Source of the DNA: an uncultured Eubacteriales bacterium
GTDB taxonomy: Bacteria; Bacillota; Clostridia; Peptostreptococcales; Anaerovoracaceae
Reading direction: 5' to 3'
NCBI GenBank assembly: GCA_949289445.1
Contig: CASEOD010000159.1
Location: 1-51,155, forward strand
Length of the DNA: 51,155 bases
Below the pieces are notes generated by a model, which saw only the letters and a program-made list of their open reading frames with translations, made no database searches and had not been told where the DNA came from. This document shows, piece after piece, positions 16,771-25,435 of the stretch (positions are counted from its first letter, which is position 1; each line of letters begins with the position of its first letter). Both the position numbers and the translations under genes were made by a program.

Positions 16771-17632
16771 AACGCTTTGGGCAGATGCCTGGAGACGTTT
16801 TAAAAAGAATAAAATGGCAGTCATCAGTTTGATTTTTCTTGGACTTCTTGCGCTGATAGGAATTGGAACACTGGTGATTGACTGGGTAACGGATAATCGT
16901 ATCTATGACACTTTGGTAATCAATCAAGATTTAACCCGCAGATTTGTGGAACCCAGTGCAGAGCATCCTCTTGGTTTGGATGAGTTTGGAAGAGATATTC
17001 TGCTAAGAATTCTGTGGGGTACAAGATATTCTCTGTTCATGAGTATTGCGGCAGTATTGGGGGCAGGTATAGTTGGAACTGTTCTTGGAGCTATTGCAGG
17101 TTATTATGGTGGCAGAGTCGATAATATTGTAATGAGAATTATGGACATTGTTTTGTCACTGCCATATATGCTGCTGGCAATTGCTATTGTTGCAGCGCTG
17201 GGACCGGGACTGGTTAACGTTTTGATTTCAATCGCCATCGGCTATGTTCCGGAATTCGCTCGAATTGTCAGGGCTACTGTTATGACGATTCGTGAACGGG
17301 AATTCATTGAGGCTGCCCGAGCTGTAGGCGCATCGGATAAAGCAATTATCTTTGGGCAGATTCTCCCCAATTCCATGGCACCTCTGATTGTTGAATTTAC
17401 TATGGCGATTGCCGGCGCCATTTTGTCAATTGCAGGACTTTCTTTCCTGGGACTGGGGATTCAGCCGCCTTTACCGGAGTGGGGAGCAATGCTGACCAAT
17501 GCTCGGGGATATATCAGAGATGCATGGCATATTACGGTATTCCCGGGACTGATCATTCTGATTACTATTTTGGCATTAAATATTATCGGAGACGGCTTGC
17601 GTGATGCATTGGATCCGAAGCTGAAAAATTAG
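16727..17632 (+). CDS. dppC: Peptide ABC transporter permease DppC/OppC
   Basis: A 301-residue permease with an N-terminal OppC-type leader (RFKKNKMAVISLIFLG), about six spans and the EAA-like motif EFIEAARAVGASDKAI. GTG 16727 follows GGGAGGA at 16714-16720 and overlaps the end of dppB by 44 bases; an in-frame ATG at 16670 lies deeper in dppB without a ribosome site. Confidence 0.9.
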   Translation: MAKGLTLNNSAVKSRTLWADAWRRFKKNKMAVISLIFLGLLALIGIGTLVIDWVTDNRIYDTLVINQDLTRRFVEPSAEHPLGLDEFGRDILLRILWGTRYSLFMSIAAVLGAGIVGTVLGAIAGYYGGRVDNIVMRIMDIVLSLPYMLLAIAIVAALGPGLVNVLISIAIGYVPEFARIVRATVMTIREREFIEAARAVGASDKAIIFGQILPNSMAPLIVEFTMAIAGAILSIAGLSFLGLGIQPPLPEWGAMLTNARGYIRDAWHITVFPGLIILITILALNIIGDGLRDALDPKLKN

Positions 17633-17654
17633 CAAAAAGAAAAAGGGAGCATAT

Positions 17655-18653
17655 ATGGACAATATTTTGGAAATTAAAGATCTTGTGGTCAGATATGAAA
17701 CGGAAGACGGTCTGGTAAAAGCGGTCAACTCAGTAACACTTTCTCTGAAAAAAGGAGCTGCAGTCGGATTGGTCGGAGAAACCGGTGCAGGGAAAACCAC
17801 CCTTGCAAAGTCTATTCTGCGACTGATACAGTGGCCTCCCGGTCGTATTGTCAGTGGAGAAATTTTGTATAACGGTACAGACCTGACAAAAATTACAGAA
17901 GAAGAAATGTGTAAGATTCGCGGTAACGATATATCGATGATTTTTCAGGATCCGATGACAGCTTTGAATCCGGTTTTGACTGTGGGGAAACAGATTGCGG
18001 AAGTAATTCAGGAACACGAATCTATTTCTGCAGCTGAGGCTGAAGAAAAAATGCGGAAAATGCTCGCTGTAGTCGGCATTGATCCAAAACGTGCAGACGA
18101 ATATCCTCACCAGTTTTCCGGAGGAATGAAGCAGCGGGTTGTAATTGCCATTGCGCTGGCATGTAATCCGAGTCTGCTGATTGCTGACGAGCCTACAACA
18201 GCATTGGATGTGACCATTCAGGCACAAGTGCTGGATCTGATCAGAAATCTGCGAGAAGAATCAGGAACCTCCATGTTGCTGATAACGCATGATCTTGGAG
18301 TAGTAGCACAGAATTGTGAATATGTGGCGATTATGTATGCGGGAGAAATTGTAGAATATGGTCAGTTGCGGGCTGTATTTAAAAACGGACTTCATCCATA
18401 TACGCAGGGGCTTTTTGATTCTATTCCTAAATTGAATGAAGAGACAAACAGATTGAAACCGATAGAAGGCCTGATGCCGGATCCTGCCAACTTACCGGAA
18501 GGCTGTAAATTTCACCCGAGATGTAAATATGCGAAAGCTGTCTGTCGTACCAAGAATCCTCAACCGGTAATTACGGAAGAAACACACATGGTTCGCTGTC
18601 ATCGTTATGCAGAAGATAAAGAACTGTGGAAAGGAGATGAAAAATATGTCTGA
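17655..18653 (+). CDS. dppD: Peptide ABC transporter ATPase DppD/OppD
   Basis: A 332-residue ATPase with Walker [11 protein letters not shown]-loop [14 protein letters not shown] signature FSGGMKQRV, Walker [13 protein letters not shown] and switch histidine ITHD. The C-terminal oligopeptide-transporter extension holds the cysteine-rich [12 protein letters not shown], which in several Dpp/Opp ATPases carries an Fe-S cluster. Its last codons overlap the start of dppF. Confidence 0.93.
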   Translation: MDNILEIKDLVVRYETEDGLVKAVNSVTLSLKKGAAVGLVGETGAGKTTLAKSILRLIQWPPGRIVSGEILYNGTDLTKITEEEMCKIRGNDISMIFQDPMTALNPVLTVGKQIAEVIQEHESISAAEAEEKMRKMLAVVGIDPKRADEYPHQFSGGMKQRVVIAIALACNPSLLIADEPTTALDVTIQAQVLDLIRNLREESGTSMLLITHDLGVVAQNCEYVAIMYAGEIVEYGQLRAVFKNGLHPYTQGLFDSIPKLNEETNRLKPIEGLMPDPANLPEGCKFHPRCKYAKAVCRTKNPQPVITEETHMVRCHRYAEDKELWKGDEKYV

Positions 18654-19617
18654 AGATAGACTGCTGGAAGTAAGACATTTGAAAAAATACTTTTCCACTC
18701 ATAGCGGTATGCTGCACGCGGTGGACGATGTGAGTTTTGAAATCAAAAAAGGAGAAACCCTCGGAGTTGTTGGAGAGTCCGGATGCGGAAAGTCTACACT
18801 AGGCAGATCCGTATTGAGGCTTAACGAACCTACGGCGGGAGAGGTGTTTTATAAAGGAAAAGATATTTTGAAATATGGGAAAAAAGAGATGAAAGAGTTG
18901 AAAAAAGATATGCAGCTGATCTTTCAGGATCCCTTTTCATCTTTAAATCCAAGAATGACGGTCAGTCAGGCAATAGCACTTCCTTTGATAATTCAGAAAG
19001 TCGTAAAGAAAACTGATAAAGCAGAGCTGAATAAACGAGTTTCTGAGTTGATGGATCTGGTAGGGCTTGCACAAAGATTTGTCAATTCTTATCCTCATGA
19101 ACTGGATGGAGGCAGAAGACAGAGAATCGGAATTGCCAGAGCTTTGTCGCTGCATCCGCAGTTTATCGTATGTGATGAGCCTGTGTCTGCATTGGACGTG
19201 TCAATTCAGGCCCAGATACTGAATCTGATGCAGGATTTGCAGACAGAGATGGGGCTGACATACATGTTTATTACTCATGATCTGTCGGTTGTGAAGCATT
19301 TGGCAGATAAAATCATGGTTATGTATTTAGGAACAGTGGTAGAGTACTGTGATGTGAAACAGCTGTTTTCCAGACCGCTGCATCCTTATACAAAAGCATT
19401 ACTGTCAGCAATTCCAATACCTGATCCCGATGTTCAGCTGGAACGAATTATTTTAAAAGGAGAAATCGGTTCGCCGATTGAACCACAGCCGGGATGCAGG
19501 TTTGCCGGTAGATGTATTTATGCTACAGATGCATGCAGAGGTACAGATATTCCATTGTCTGAGTGCGAGCCAGGTCATGCTGTAGCTTGCGTCCGTGTGC
19601 ATGAGATTAATCAATAA
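18646..19617 (+). CDS. dppF: Peptide ABC transporter ATPase DppF/OppF
   Basis: A 323-residue second ATPase of the importer: Walker [11 protein letters not shown]-loop [12 protein letters not shown], Walker [13 protein letters not shown], and the cysteine-bearing C-terminus [12 protein letters not shown]. The ABC signature reads LDGGRRQR rather than the usual LSGGQ; this variant also occurs in other clostridial DppF proteins, so it is not a defect. ATG 18646 overlaps dppD by 8 bases and has AAAGGAG upstream. Confidence 0.92.
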   Translation: MSEDRLLEVRHLKKYFSTHSGMLHAVDDVSFEIKKGETLGVVGESGCGKSTLGRSVLRLNEPTAGEVFYKGKDILKYGKKEMKELKKDMQLIFQDPFSSLNPRMTVSQAIALPLIIQKVVKKTDKAELNKRVSELMDLVGLAQRFVNSYPHELDGGRRQRIGIARALSLHPQFIVCDEPVSALDVSIQAQILNLMQDLQTEMGLTYMFITHDLSVVKHLADKIMVMYLGTVVEYCDVKQLFSRPLHPYTKALLSAIPIPDPDVQLERIILKGEIGSPIEPQPGCRFAGRCIYATDACRGTDIPLSECEPGHAVACVRVHEINQ

Positions 19618-19650
19618 CTCATGTTCAAATAGAAAGAGGAGGGAAGTAAC

Positions 19651-21171
19651 ATGAAGAAATTATTAACACTTTCGTTGATTCTTTGTCTGGCATTTACGAT
19701 TGCCGGATGCGGAGGAGACGACAAAGCAGACGGGGAAATGAAAGATACCCTGACTTGGGTACAGGCAGCCGATGTCACATCTCTTGACCCACACGTTGGA
19801 AAAGAAACTCCGGCTGTAGCGGTAACGAGCCAGATTTTTGACACATTGCTGATTATGGATGAGAACAATGAGCCGTCTCCATGTCTGGCAGAAAGCTATG
19901 AACAGATTGATGAGACAACTTGGAAATTTAAGTTGCGCGAGGATGTAAAATTCCATGATGGAGAACCGATGACCGCAGAAGACGTGGTATTTTCCATTAA
20001 CAGGGCAAAGAATTCCAATTATGTATCGTATGTGGTAGATGCGATTAGTGAAATTACAGCAGATGGAGATTATGAAGTGACAATTAAGACAAAAGAACCA
20101 TATTCGCCGTTGCTGGCAAGTTTGACCGTTCCTTTTACAGCCATTGTTCCTAAACATGTGGTTGAAGCAGATGAAGAAGCTTTTCAGCTGAATCCTGTTG
20201 GAACCGGAGCATACAAATTCACCGAATGGAAGCAGGGCGAATACGTAAAGATGGAAGCAAATGCCGATTATTGGCAGGGAGCGCCGAAGACTCAGAATCT
20301 TGTGATGAAAGTTGTTCCTGAAGCAGCACAAAGAGTCATTGCGATTGAAACCGGAGAGGCAGATTTGGCTTATGGCGTTTCTGCAAACGATGCAAAGAGA
20401 GTAGAAGAGGATGAGAATCTTCAGCTGTTCAGAGGTGCATCACAGAGTGTAACCTATCTGACAGTTAACGGAAATAACGATAAATTCTCGGATCCTAAAG
20501 TAAGACAGGCTATCAGATATGCCATTGATAAGAATACTATTGTAGAAACAATGCTCTATGGTTCCGGAGAAGCAGCAGACTCTGTTATTCCTCCAAATGC
20601 ATTTGGTTTTTCTGAAAATGTTGTGAAATATGAATTTGATTTGGAAAAAGCAAAACAGCTGATGAAGGAATCCAAATACCCGAACGGTTTTGACTGTACA
20701 TTATCCGTTACTGATGATTCCCTGAAGAATGAAATCTGTCAGGTAATACAGAGCCAGTTAAAAGAAATTGGAATTAACTGTAGCATTCAGACAAGAGAGT
20801 ATGGCACATGGATCGACGAACTGGGAACCGGCTCTCATGAACTGTCACTCAGTGGCTGGGTTTGTGTAACCGGAGATGCGGACTATACCTACTATTCTCT
20901 GTTCCATTCCACTCAGACCGGTTATCCGGGCAATGATGCGTTTTTAAAGGATGCAGAGGTAGATAAGCTGATAGAAGCAGGAAGGAAAACTGCAGATCCT
21001 GAAAAGAGACAGGAATATTATGATCAGCTGGAAACTTTGTTAGGTGATGTTTGTCCGTATGTACCACTTTATTATGACAGTGTCAATGTCGGTGCAACTC
21101 AGAATGTAAAGAATTTTACTGTGGATCCGAATGGTTATCATCGTCTGCGTAACGTAGAGGTGAGTCAGTAA
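19651..21171 (+). CDS. Peptide-binding lipoprotein (DppA/OppA type, SBP family 5)
   Basis: A 506-residue extracellular solute-binding lipoprotein. The signal peptide MKKLLTLSLILCLAFTIAGC ends in the lipobox TIAGC, giving Cys20 as the acylated N-terminus. The family-5 signature region reads VWSINRAK-like (VVFSINRAKNSNYV), followed by LREDVKFHDGEPMTAEDV-type sequence. It captures peptides for the DppBCDF importer encoded just upstream. GGGAGG precedes the ATG. Its stop shares a base with the start of the next gene (TAATG). Confidence 0.92.
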   Translation: MKKLLTLSLILCLAFTIAGCGGDDKADGEMKDTLTWVQAADVTSLDPHVGKETPAVAVTSQIFDTLLIMDENNEPSPCLAESYEQIDETTWKFKLREDVKFHDGEPMTAEDVVFSINRAKNSNYVSYVVDAISEITADGDYEVTIKTKEPYSPLLASLTVPFTAIVPKHVVEADEEAFQLNPVGTGAYKFTEWKQGEYVKMEANADYWQGAPKTQNLVMKVVPEAAQRVIAIETGEADLAYGVSANDAKRVEEDENLQLFRGASQSVTYLTVNGNNDKFSDPKVRQAIRYAIDKNTIVETMLYGSGEAADSVIPPNAFGFSENVVKYEFDLEKAKQLMKESKYPNGFDCTLSVTDDSLKNEICQVIQSQLKEIGINCSIQTREYGTWIDELGTGSHELSLSGWVCVTGDADYTYYSLFHSTQTGYPGNDAFLKDAEVDKLIEAGRKTADPEKRQEYYDQLETLLGDVCPYVPLYYDSVNVGATQNVKNFTVDPNGYHRLRNVEVSQ

Positions 21172-21932
21172 TGAAACTGAGCAGAATGACCTGCAGAGAA
21201 GCTGAAGTGTACTTTGAGGAAAATGATATTGTGATAATACCCGTGGGATGCCTTGAAAATCACGGGAGTCACAACGTACTTGGGGTAGACACTCTGATTC
21301 CTGAAAAATTGTTGGACATGATAGAAGCAAGGACACACATTGTATCGGCGCCGGGAATTCCTTATGGTGTATGTGAGGATATGGTAAATTATCCGGGTAC
21401 AATTTCCATCGGCGAAGAATGCCTGTATTTGCTTCTGACAGAGATTACAGATGGTTTGATACATCATGGAGCCAGAAAAATTCTGTTTCTAAATGGTCAT
21501 GGAGGAAATATTCCGACACTTAACAAAGTATGCATTGAACTCAGTAAAAAAGGAGCTCTGGGAGTGGAGCTGAACTGGTGGATTTTGGCGGGACAGCTGA
21601 ATTCTAAATGGGCAGGAGGTCATGGAGGTGGTGAAGAAACAGCCGCAATGCTTGCTGTAGATCCTTCTCTCGTACATTTCCAATGTCTTTCTGAACAGAA
21701 ACTGGTAAATGATATCAGTGAGATGTTTCCGACAATGGGGTTTGATAGAATAGAGTTTCAGGGAATTGGAATTCCTGTTCCGAGACTGGTGGATCGGTAT
21801 ACCTCAAATGGCTGGATCGGTCCGGATCATCCAAAAGATGCCTCAGAAAAATGGGGACAAGAAATGCTGACCAGAGTAGCAGACTATATTGGGGAATTTG
21901 TAGATGTTTTCAGGAAAATAGAAGTTGAATAG
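21171..21932 (+). CDS. Creatininase-family amidohydrolase
   Basis: A 253-residue member of the creatininase family (COG1402). The metal site pattern is VGCLENHGSHNVLGVDT, and further ligands lie in LNGHGGN and the glycine-rich GGHGGGEETAAML. Relatives include creatinine amidohydrolase, the formamide hydrolase ArfB and the mycofactocin peptidase MftE, so it could open a cyclic amide or trim a peptide. It is translationally coupled to the binding protein (overlapping TAATG) and is the last gene before a terminator. The context argues for action on the imported peptide. Confidence 0.82.
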   Translation: MKLSRMTCREAEVYFEENDIVIIPVGCLENHGSHNVLGVDTLIPEKLLDMIEARTHIVSAPGIPYGVCEDMVNYPGTISIGEECLYLLLTEITDGLIHHGARKILFLNGHGGNIPTLNKVCIELSKKGALGVELNWWILAGQLNSKWAGGHGGGEETAAMLAVDPSLVHFQCLSEQKLVNDISEMFPTMGFDRIEFQGIGIPVPRLVDRYTSNGWIGPDHPKDASEKWGQEMLTRVADYIGEFVDVFRKIEVE

Positions 21933-22000
21933 ACTGAAAAGAAGATAGTTTTGCCTCAGAACATTAAAAGAAAACAGCTCTTTATTCTACTGAGGATTAA

Positions 22001-22036
22001 ACCGGGATGCAAATATTGTATCCCGGTTTTTATGTT
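22001..22036 (+). terminator. Intrinsic terminator of the peptide-catabolism operon
   Basis: ACCGGGAT (22001-22008) pairs with ATCCCGGT (22020-22027) and is followed by TTTTATGTTTTTG. Confidence 0.85.
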
Positions 22037-22156
22037 TTTGTTTGAAAAGTGATACGAAAAACCCAGTATGATTTTTAAAATATTTCCCCCAAAAAATTTA
22101 AAAAATTAACTTGAACCCTTTGATTTCTTAAAATTTTTAGCAGTTTTTCCAAAGTA

Positions 22157-22185
22157 TTGAAAAGCTTTTTTCCACTGACTAAAAT
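22157..22185 (+). promoter_or_regulatory. Promoter of the decarboxylase cluster
   Basis: TTGAAA (22157-22162), a 17-base spacer and TAAAAT (22180-22185), giving a start near 22192, about 30 bases before the first gene. The rest of 21933-22222 holds the preceding terminator and an AT-rich tract. No sigma-54 box was found here. Confidence 0.65.
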
Positions 22186-22222
22186 AAAATCAAATTTGGA
22201 AAGGTAAGGTGTGCGATAATTT

Positions 22223-23572
22223 ATGGAACGGGAAAAATTGACCCATGCACAGAAGAAAATTCATCAGATTTTAGATAAAGGCAGTTTTATGGAGATGGGG
22301 GAAGAGGTCACCGCAAGACTGACCGATTTCTATGCGCCTGAAGAGCCAAAGCCTTCAGACGGTGTGATTACAGGATATGGAACCATCGACGGTAAACTGG
22401 TCTATATATTCTGCCAGGACGGGGAAATCATGGGTGGTTCATTTGGAGAAATGCACGGACAGAAACTCCGGAGGCTTTACCGGCAGGCTCTTCGTGCAAA
22501 AGCGCCTGTTATCGGGCTTTTGGACTGTCATGGTTTTCGTATTGAAGAGGCACTGGACGGTCTGAATCAGTTTGCCGGACTGTACAGACTGCAGGCCGCG
22601 GCGTGTGAATCCATTCCGCAGCTGATGGCAGTAGTGGGAAGATGCGGAGGCGGAATGTCGATTGCCGCCAATATGGCTGATTTTGTCTTTGTTGAAAAAG
22701 AAAAAGGCAATCTCTTTCTCAACTCAAAAAATCTCATAGATCGGAGCTTTTCGCAGATTGCCGGACAGGAGGATTTTACCGACGGTAAGTTGAGCTGCGA
22801 CGAGATTATCACCTCCGTCAGAACACTTATCGGACTGCTTCCGTCAAATACTGATGCTTTGCCGCAGCAGTCTGTATGTACGGACGATCTCAACCGTCTC
22901 TGTCCGGAAATCGAAAACAGGCTTGGAGACGGAAGAGGTATTCTGAAGGAGATTTCAGACGACAGGTTTTTCTTTGAGACCAGAAGAGAAGCGGGAAAAG
23001 AAATGGTGACGGGGTTTATCCGTCTTAACGGCAATGTAGTGGGAGCGGTGGCAAATCATCGAGGCTCGGACGGCAGCGGGCGGATGAGCGCCGAAGGCTT
23101 TGACAAAGCGGCATATTTTATCCGCCTGTGTGACAGATATCATATTCCCATTCTTACCGTTACCGATACCGAAGGCTTTGACACGTCAGATGAACAGGAA
23201 ATCTATCTGCCGAAGGCAGCAGGCCGTATGATTCGTGCGCTGACCTGTGCCGGGGTTCCGAAAGTCAATCTGATAACCGGAGAGATCTACGGCAGCGCAT
23301 ACAGTATGATGAACAGTAAAGGTCTCGGCGCAGATTATGTGTTCATGTGGGAAAATGCCAACGTAAACATTATCAATCCGAGACAGGCGGTGGAGATTCT
23401 CTATCCAAACGCAGAGGCTGCGGTGCTGGACGAACGGGCACAGTCCTATGCCCGGACTCACTGCAGCGCACAGGCCCTTGCGCGGCACGGCTATGCGGAC
23501 AAAGTGATCAGACCGGAGGAAACCCGCAAATATCTGGTAGGCGCTTTTGAGACTTTCGCCAATCTTTATTAA
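22223..23572 (+). CDS. Carboxyltransferase of the 12S/MmdA (acyl-CoA carboxylase beta) family
   Basis: A 449-residue crotonase-fold carboxyltransferase, shorter than MmdA/PccB (about 510). Two oxyanion regions are recognisable (CGGGMSIAAN near 140 and the C-terminal YGSAYSMMNSKGLGADYVFMWENA). The front part is divergent. In Na+-pumping methylmalonyl-CoA decarboxylase this subunit moves the carboxyl group from the acyl-CoA to biotin. Here it heads a cluster with gamma, biotin carrier and beta subunits and, unusually, a 5S-type subunit as well. The preferred CoA ester is not evident. The ribosome site is weak (AAGGT, 12 bases upstream). Confidence 0.8.
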   Translation: MEREKLTHAQKKIHQILDKGSFMEMGEEVTARLTDFYAPEEPKPSDGVITGYGTIDGKLVYIFCQDGEIMGGSFGEMHGQKLRRLYRQALRAKAPVIGLLDCHGFRIEEALDGLNQFAGLYRLQAAACESIPQLMAVVGRCGGGMSIAANMADFVFVEKEKGNLFLNSKNLIDRSFSQIAGQEDFTDGKLSCDEIITSVRTLIGLLPSNTDALPQQSVCTDDLNRLCPEIENRLGDGRGILKEISDDRFFFETRREAGKEMVTGFIRLNGNVVGAVANHRGSDGSGRMSAEGFDKAAYFIRLCDRYHIPILTVTDTEGFDTSDEQEIYLPKAAGRMIRALTCAGVPKVNLITGEIYGSAYSMMNSKGLGADYVFMWENANVNIINPRQAVEILYPNAEAAVLDERAQSYARTHCSAQALARHGYADKVIRPEETRKYLVGAFETFANLY

Positions 23573-23583
23573 GGAGGCAGCCG

Positions 23584-23910
23584 ATGAGTCTGACAGAAAT
23601 ATTTGCAAAGGCGGGTATGAACACGCTGCTTGGTATGGGTATTGTTTTTCTCATGCTGATTGTAATCAGCTGCATCATATCCCTGTTCCGCTTCATACCG
23701 GAACCGGAGAAAAAGGCAGTGAAGAACATATCGGCGGGAACTGCAGAGCCTGAAAAAGACGGTACAGAGGCAGATGTGATCATTGCAGTCATCACCGCTG
23801 CCATCGCGGCGGCTAAAGCGGAAGAACGGAAAAAAGCCGGCGGCGGTACGGTGCAAGATACAGATACGTATATCGTCCGGTCCGTAAAAAGAATCAGAAA
23901 GGTACAGTAA
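23584..23910 (+). CDS. oadG: Na+-translocating decarboxylase gamma subunit (OadG-like)
   Basis: A 108-residue protein with one membrane helix (about 14-33) followed by a charged linker and an Ala-rich segment (VIIAVITAAIAAAKA) typical of OadG. The subunit anchors the carboxyltransferase to the beta subunit and helps assembly. It starts 11 bases after the carboxyltransferase, with AAGGAGG upstream, and sits 9 bases before the biotin carrier. Confidence 0.82.
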   Translation: MSLTEIFAKAGMNTLLGMGIVFLMLIVISCIISLFRFIPEPEKKAVKNISAGTAEPEKDGTEADVIIAVITAAIAAAKAEERKKAGGGTVQDTDTYIVRSVKRIRKVQ

Positions 23911-23919
23911 GGAGAAATC

Positions 23920-24276
23920 ATGGAAACATATATGATCAAAGTAAACGGTGTCACCTATGAAGTTGAGGTGGAGAAAAAAGGAGAATCTGCAGGAACCGTT
24001 TCTGCGGAACCTGTCAATACACCGGCAGCTTCTCAGCAGCAGAGACCTCAGCAGGGAACCGGAACGCCGGTCACCTCAGGAACTACCGGAAAAGTATGGA
24101 AAATTACGGCCAAAGAGGGAGACTTGTTAAAACGGGGAGACACCATTCTGATCCTGGAAGCGATGAAAATGGAAATTCCTATTGTTGCGCCTGAGGACGG
24201 AAAACTTCTTTCTCTCAGTGTCAGTGAGGGAGACAGTGTTGAAGCGGGACAGACCGTAGCGTCAGTTGCCCAGTAA
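23920..24276 (+). CDS. Biotin carboxyl carrier protein of the decarboxylase
   Basis: A 118-residue protein: short N-terminal beta segment, a Pro/Gln/Thr-rich linker (about 30-55) and a C-terminal biotinyl domain with EAMKMEI, so K83 is the biotin site. It shuttles CO2 as carboxybiotin from the carboxyltransferase(s) to the membrane beta subunit, where decarboxylation drives Na+ export. It is a separate protein, as MmdC/GcdC are, rather than fused to OadA. Confidence 0.93.
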   Translation: METYMIKVNGVTYEVEVEKKGESAGTVSAEPVNTPAASQQQRPQQGTGTPVTSGTTGKVWKITAKEGDLLKRGDTILILEAMKMEIPIVAPEDGKLLSLSVSEGDSVEAGQTVASVAQ

Positions 24277-24286
24277 GAGGTGTCCT

Positions 24287-25411
24287 ATGGATTATATTAT
24301 GACAACCCTCGGAAATCTTGTCCATCAGACCGCTTTTTTCGATCTGACCCTGGGCAATCTGGTGATGATTGCGGTGGCCTGTGGATTCTTATATCTTGCG
24401 ATTGCAAAGCAGTATGAGCCCCTGCTGCTCCTGCCGATTTCTTTCGGTATGCTGCTTGTAAATCTTTATCCTCCCATTATGGAAGAGGGCGGCCTGCTCC
24501 ACTATTTCTACCTTTTGGATGAGTGGACCATTCTGCCGTCCCTTATCTTCCTGGGAGTCGGTGCTTTGACGGACTTCGGACCGCTCATCGCCAACCCGAA
24601 GAGCTTTCTGCTCGGTGCGGCGGCACAGTTCGGGATTTTCGGCGCGTACATATTGGCCATGCTGATTGGTTTCAATGACAAATCAGCAGCAGCCATTGCC
24701 ATTATCGGCGGTGCAGACGGTCCGACTTCCATATTTCTTGCCATGAAGCTGGGGCAGACTGATATCATGGGCCCTATTGCTGTGGCAGCCTATTCCTATA
24801 TGTCTCTGGTACCTATTATCCAGCCTCCGATCATGCGGGCACTGACCACCAGAGAGGAACGTGAAATTAAAATGGAACAGCTTCGGCCTGTTTCCAAGCG
24901 GGAACGAATTCTGTTTCCTGTGGTTGTCACCATTGTAGTCTGCGGTCTTCTGCCATCTACAACACCTCTTGTGGGAATGCTGATGCTGGGAAATCTGTTC
25001 AGAGAGAGTGGTGTGGTTCGTCAGCTGACGGAAACAGCTTCCAATGCACTGATGTATATTGTTGTTATTCTGCTGGGAACTTCTGTGGGAGCTACTACCA
25101 GTGCAGAGGCCTTTCTGAACTGGAGCACACTGAAGATTGTGGCAATCGGCCTGGCGGCATTCTGCTTCGGTACTGCTGCAGGCGTGCTGTTCGGCAAGCT
25201 GATGTGTAAACTCTCCGGAGGAAAGATCAATCCTCTGATCGGTTCTGCAGGGGTGTCTGCCGTACCTATGGCAGCCCGAGTATCACAGAAAGTCGGTGCT
25301 GAGGCAGATCCTGTCAATTTCCTGCTGATGCACGCTATGGGGCCTAATGTAGCAGGCGTGATTGGAACTGCGGTGGTGGCAGGTGTGTTTATGGCCATTT
25401 TCGGAGTATAG
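24287..25411 (+). CDS. oadB: Na+-translocating decarboxylase beta subunit (OadB/MmdB)
   Basis: A 374-residue integral membrane protein with about nine to ten spans. It carries the beta-subunit motifs GVGALTDFGPLIANPK, GGADGPTSIF (the conserved aspartate of the Na+ site) and SAGVSAVPMAARV. It decarboxylates carboxybiotin and exports sodium. ATG 24287 with AAGAGGTG upstream is chosen; a TTG at 24266 would overlap the biotin carrier gene. Confidence 0.93.
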   Translation: MDYIMTTLGNLVHQTAFFDLTLGNLVMIAVACGFLYLAIAKQYEPLLLLPISFGMLLVNLYPPIMEEGGLLHYFYLLDEWTILPSLIFLGVGALTDFGPLIANPKSFLLGAAAQFGIFGAYILAMLIGFNDKSAAAIAIIGGADGPTSIFLAMKLGQTDIMGPIAVAAYSYMSLVPIIQPPIMRALTTREEREIKMEQLRPVSKRERILFPVVVTIVVCGLLPSTTPLVGMLMLGNLFRESGVVRQLTETASNALMYIVVILLGTSVGATTSAEAFLNWSTLKIVAIGLAAFCFGTAAGVLFGKLMCKLSGGKINPLIGSAGVSAVPMAARVSQKVGAEADPVNFLLMHAMGPNVAGVIGTAVVAGVFMAIFGV

Positions 25412-25435
25412 CCTTAAGTTAAAGGAGAAATATAA

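Noticed and set aside
18646..19617. Defective ABC signature in DppF
   Set aside because: LDGGRRQR is a recurring variant in clostridial DppF-type ATPases; the Walker motifs are intact.
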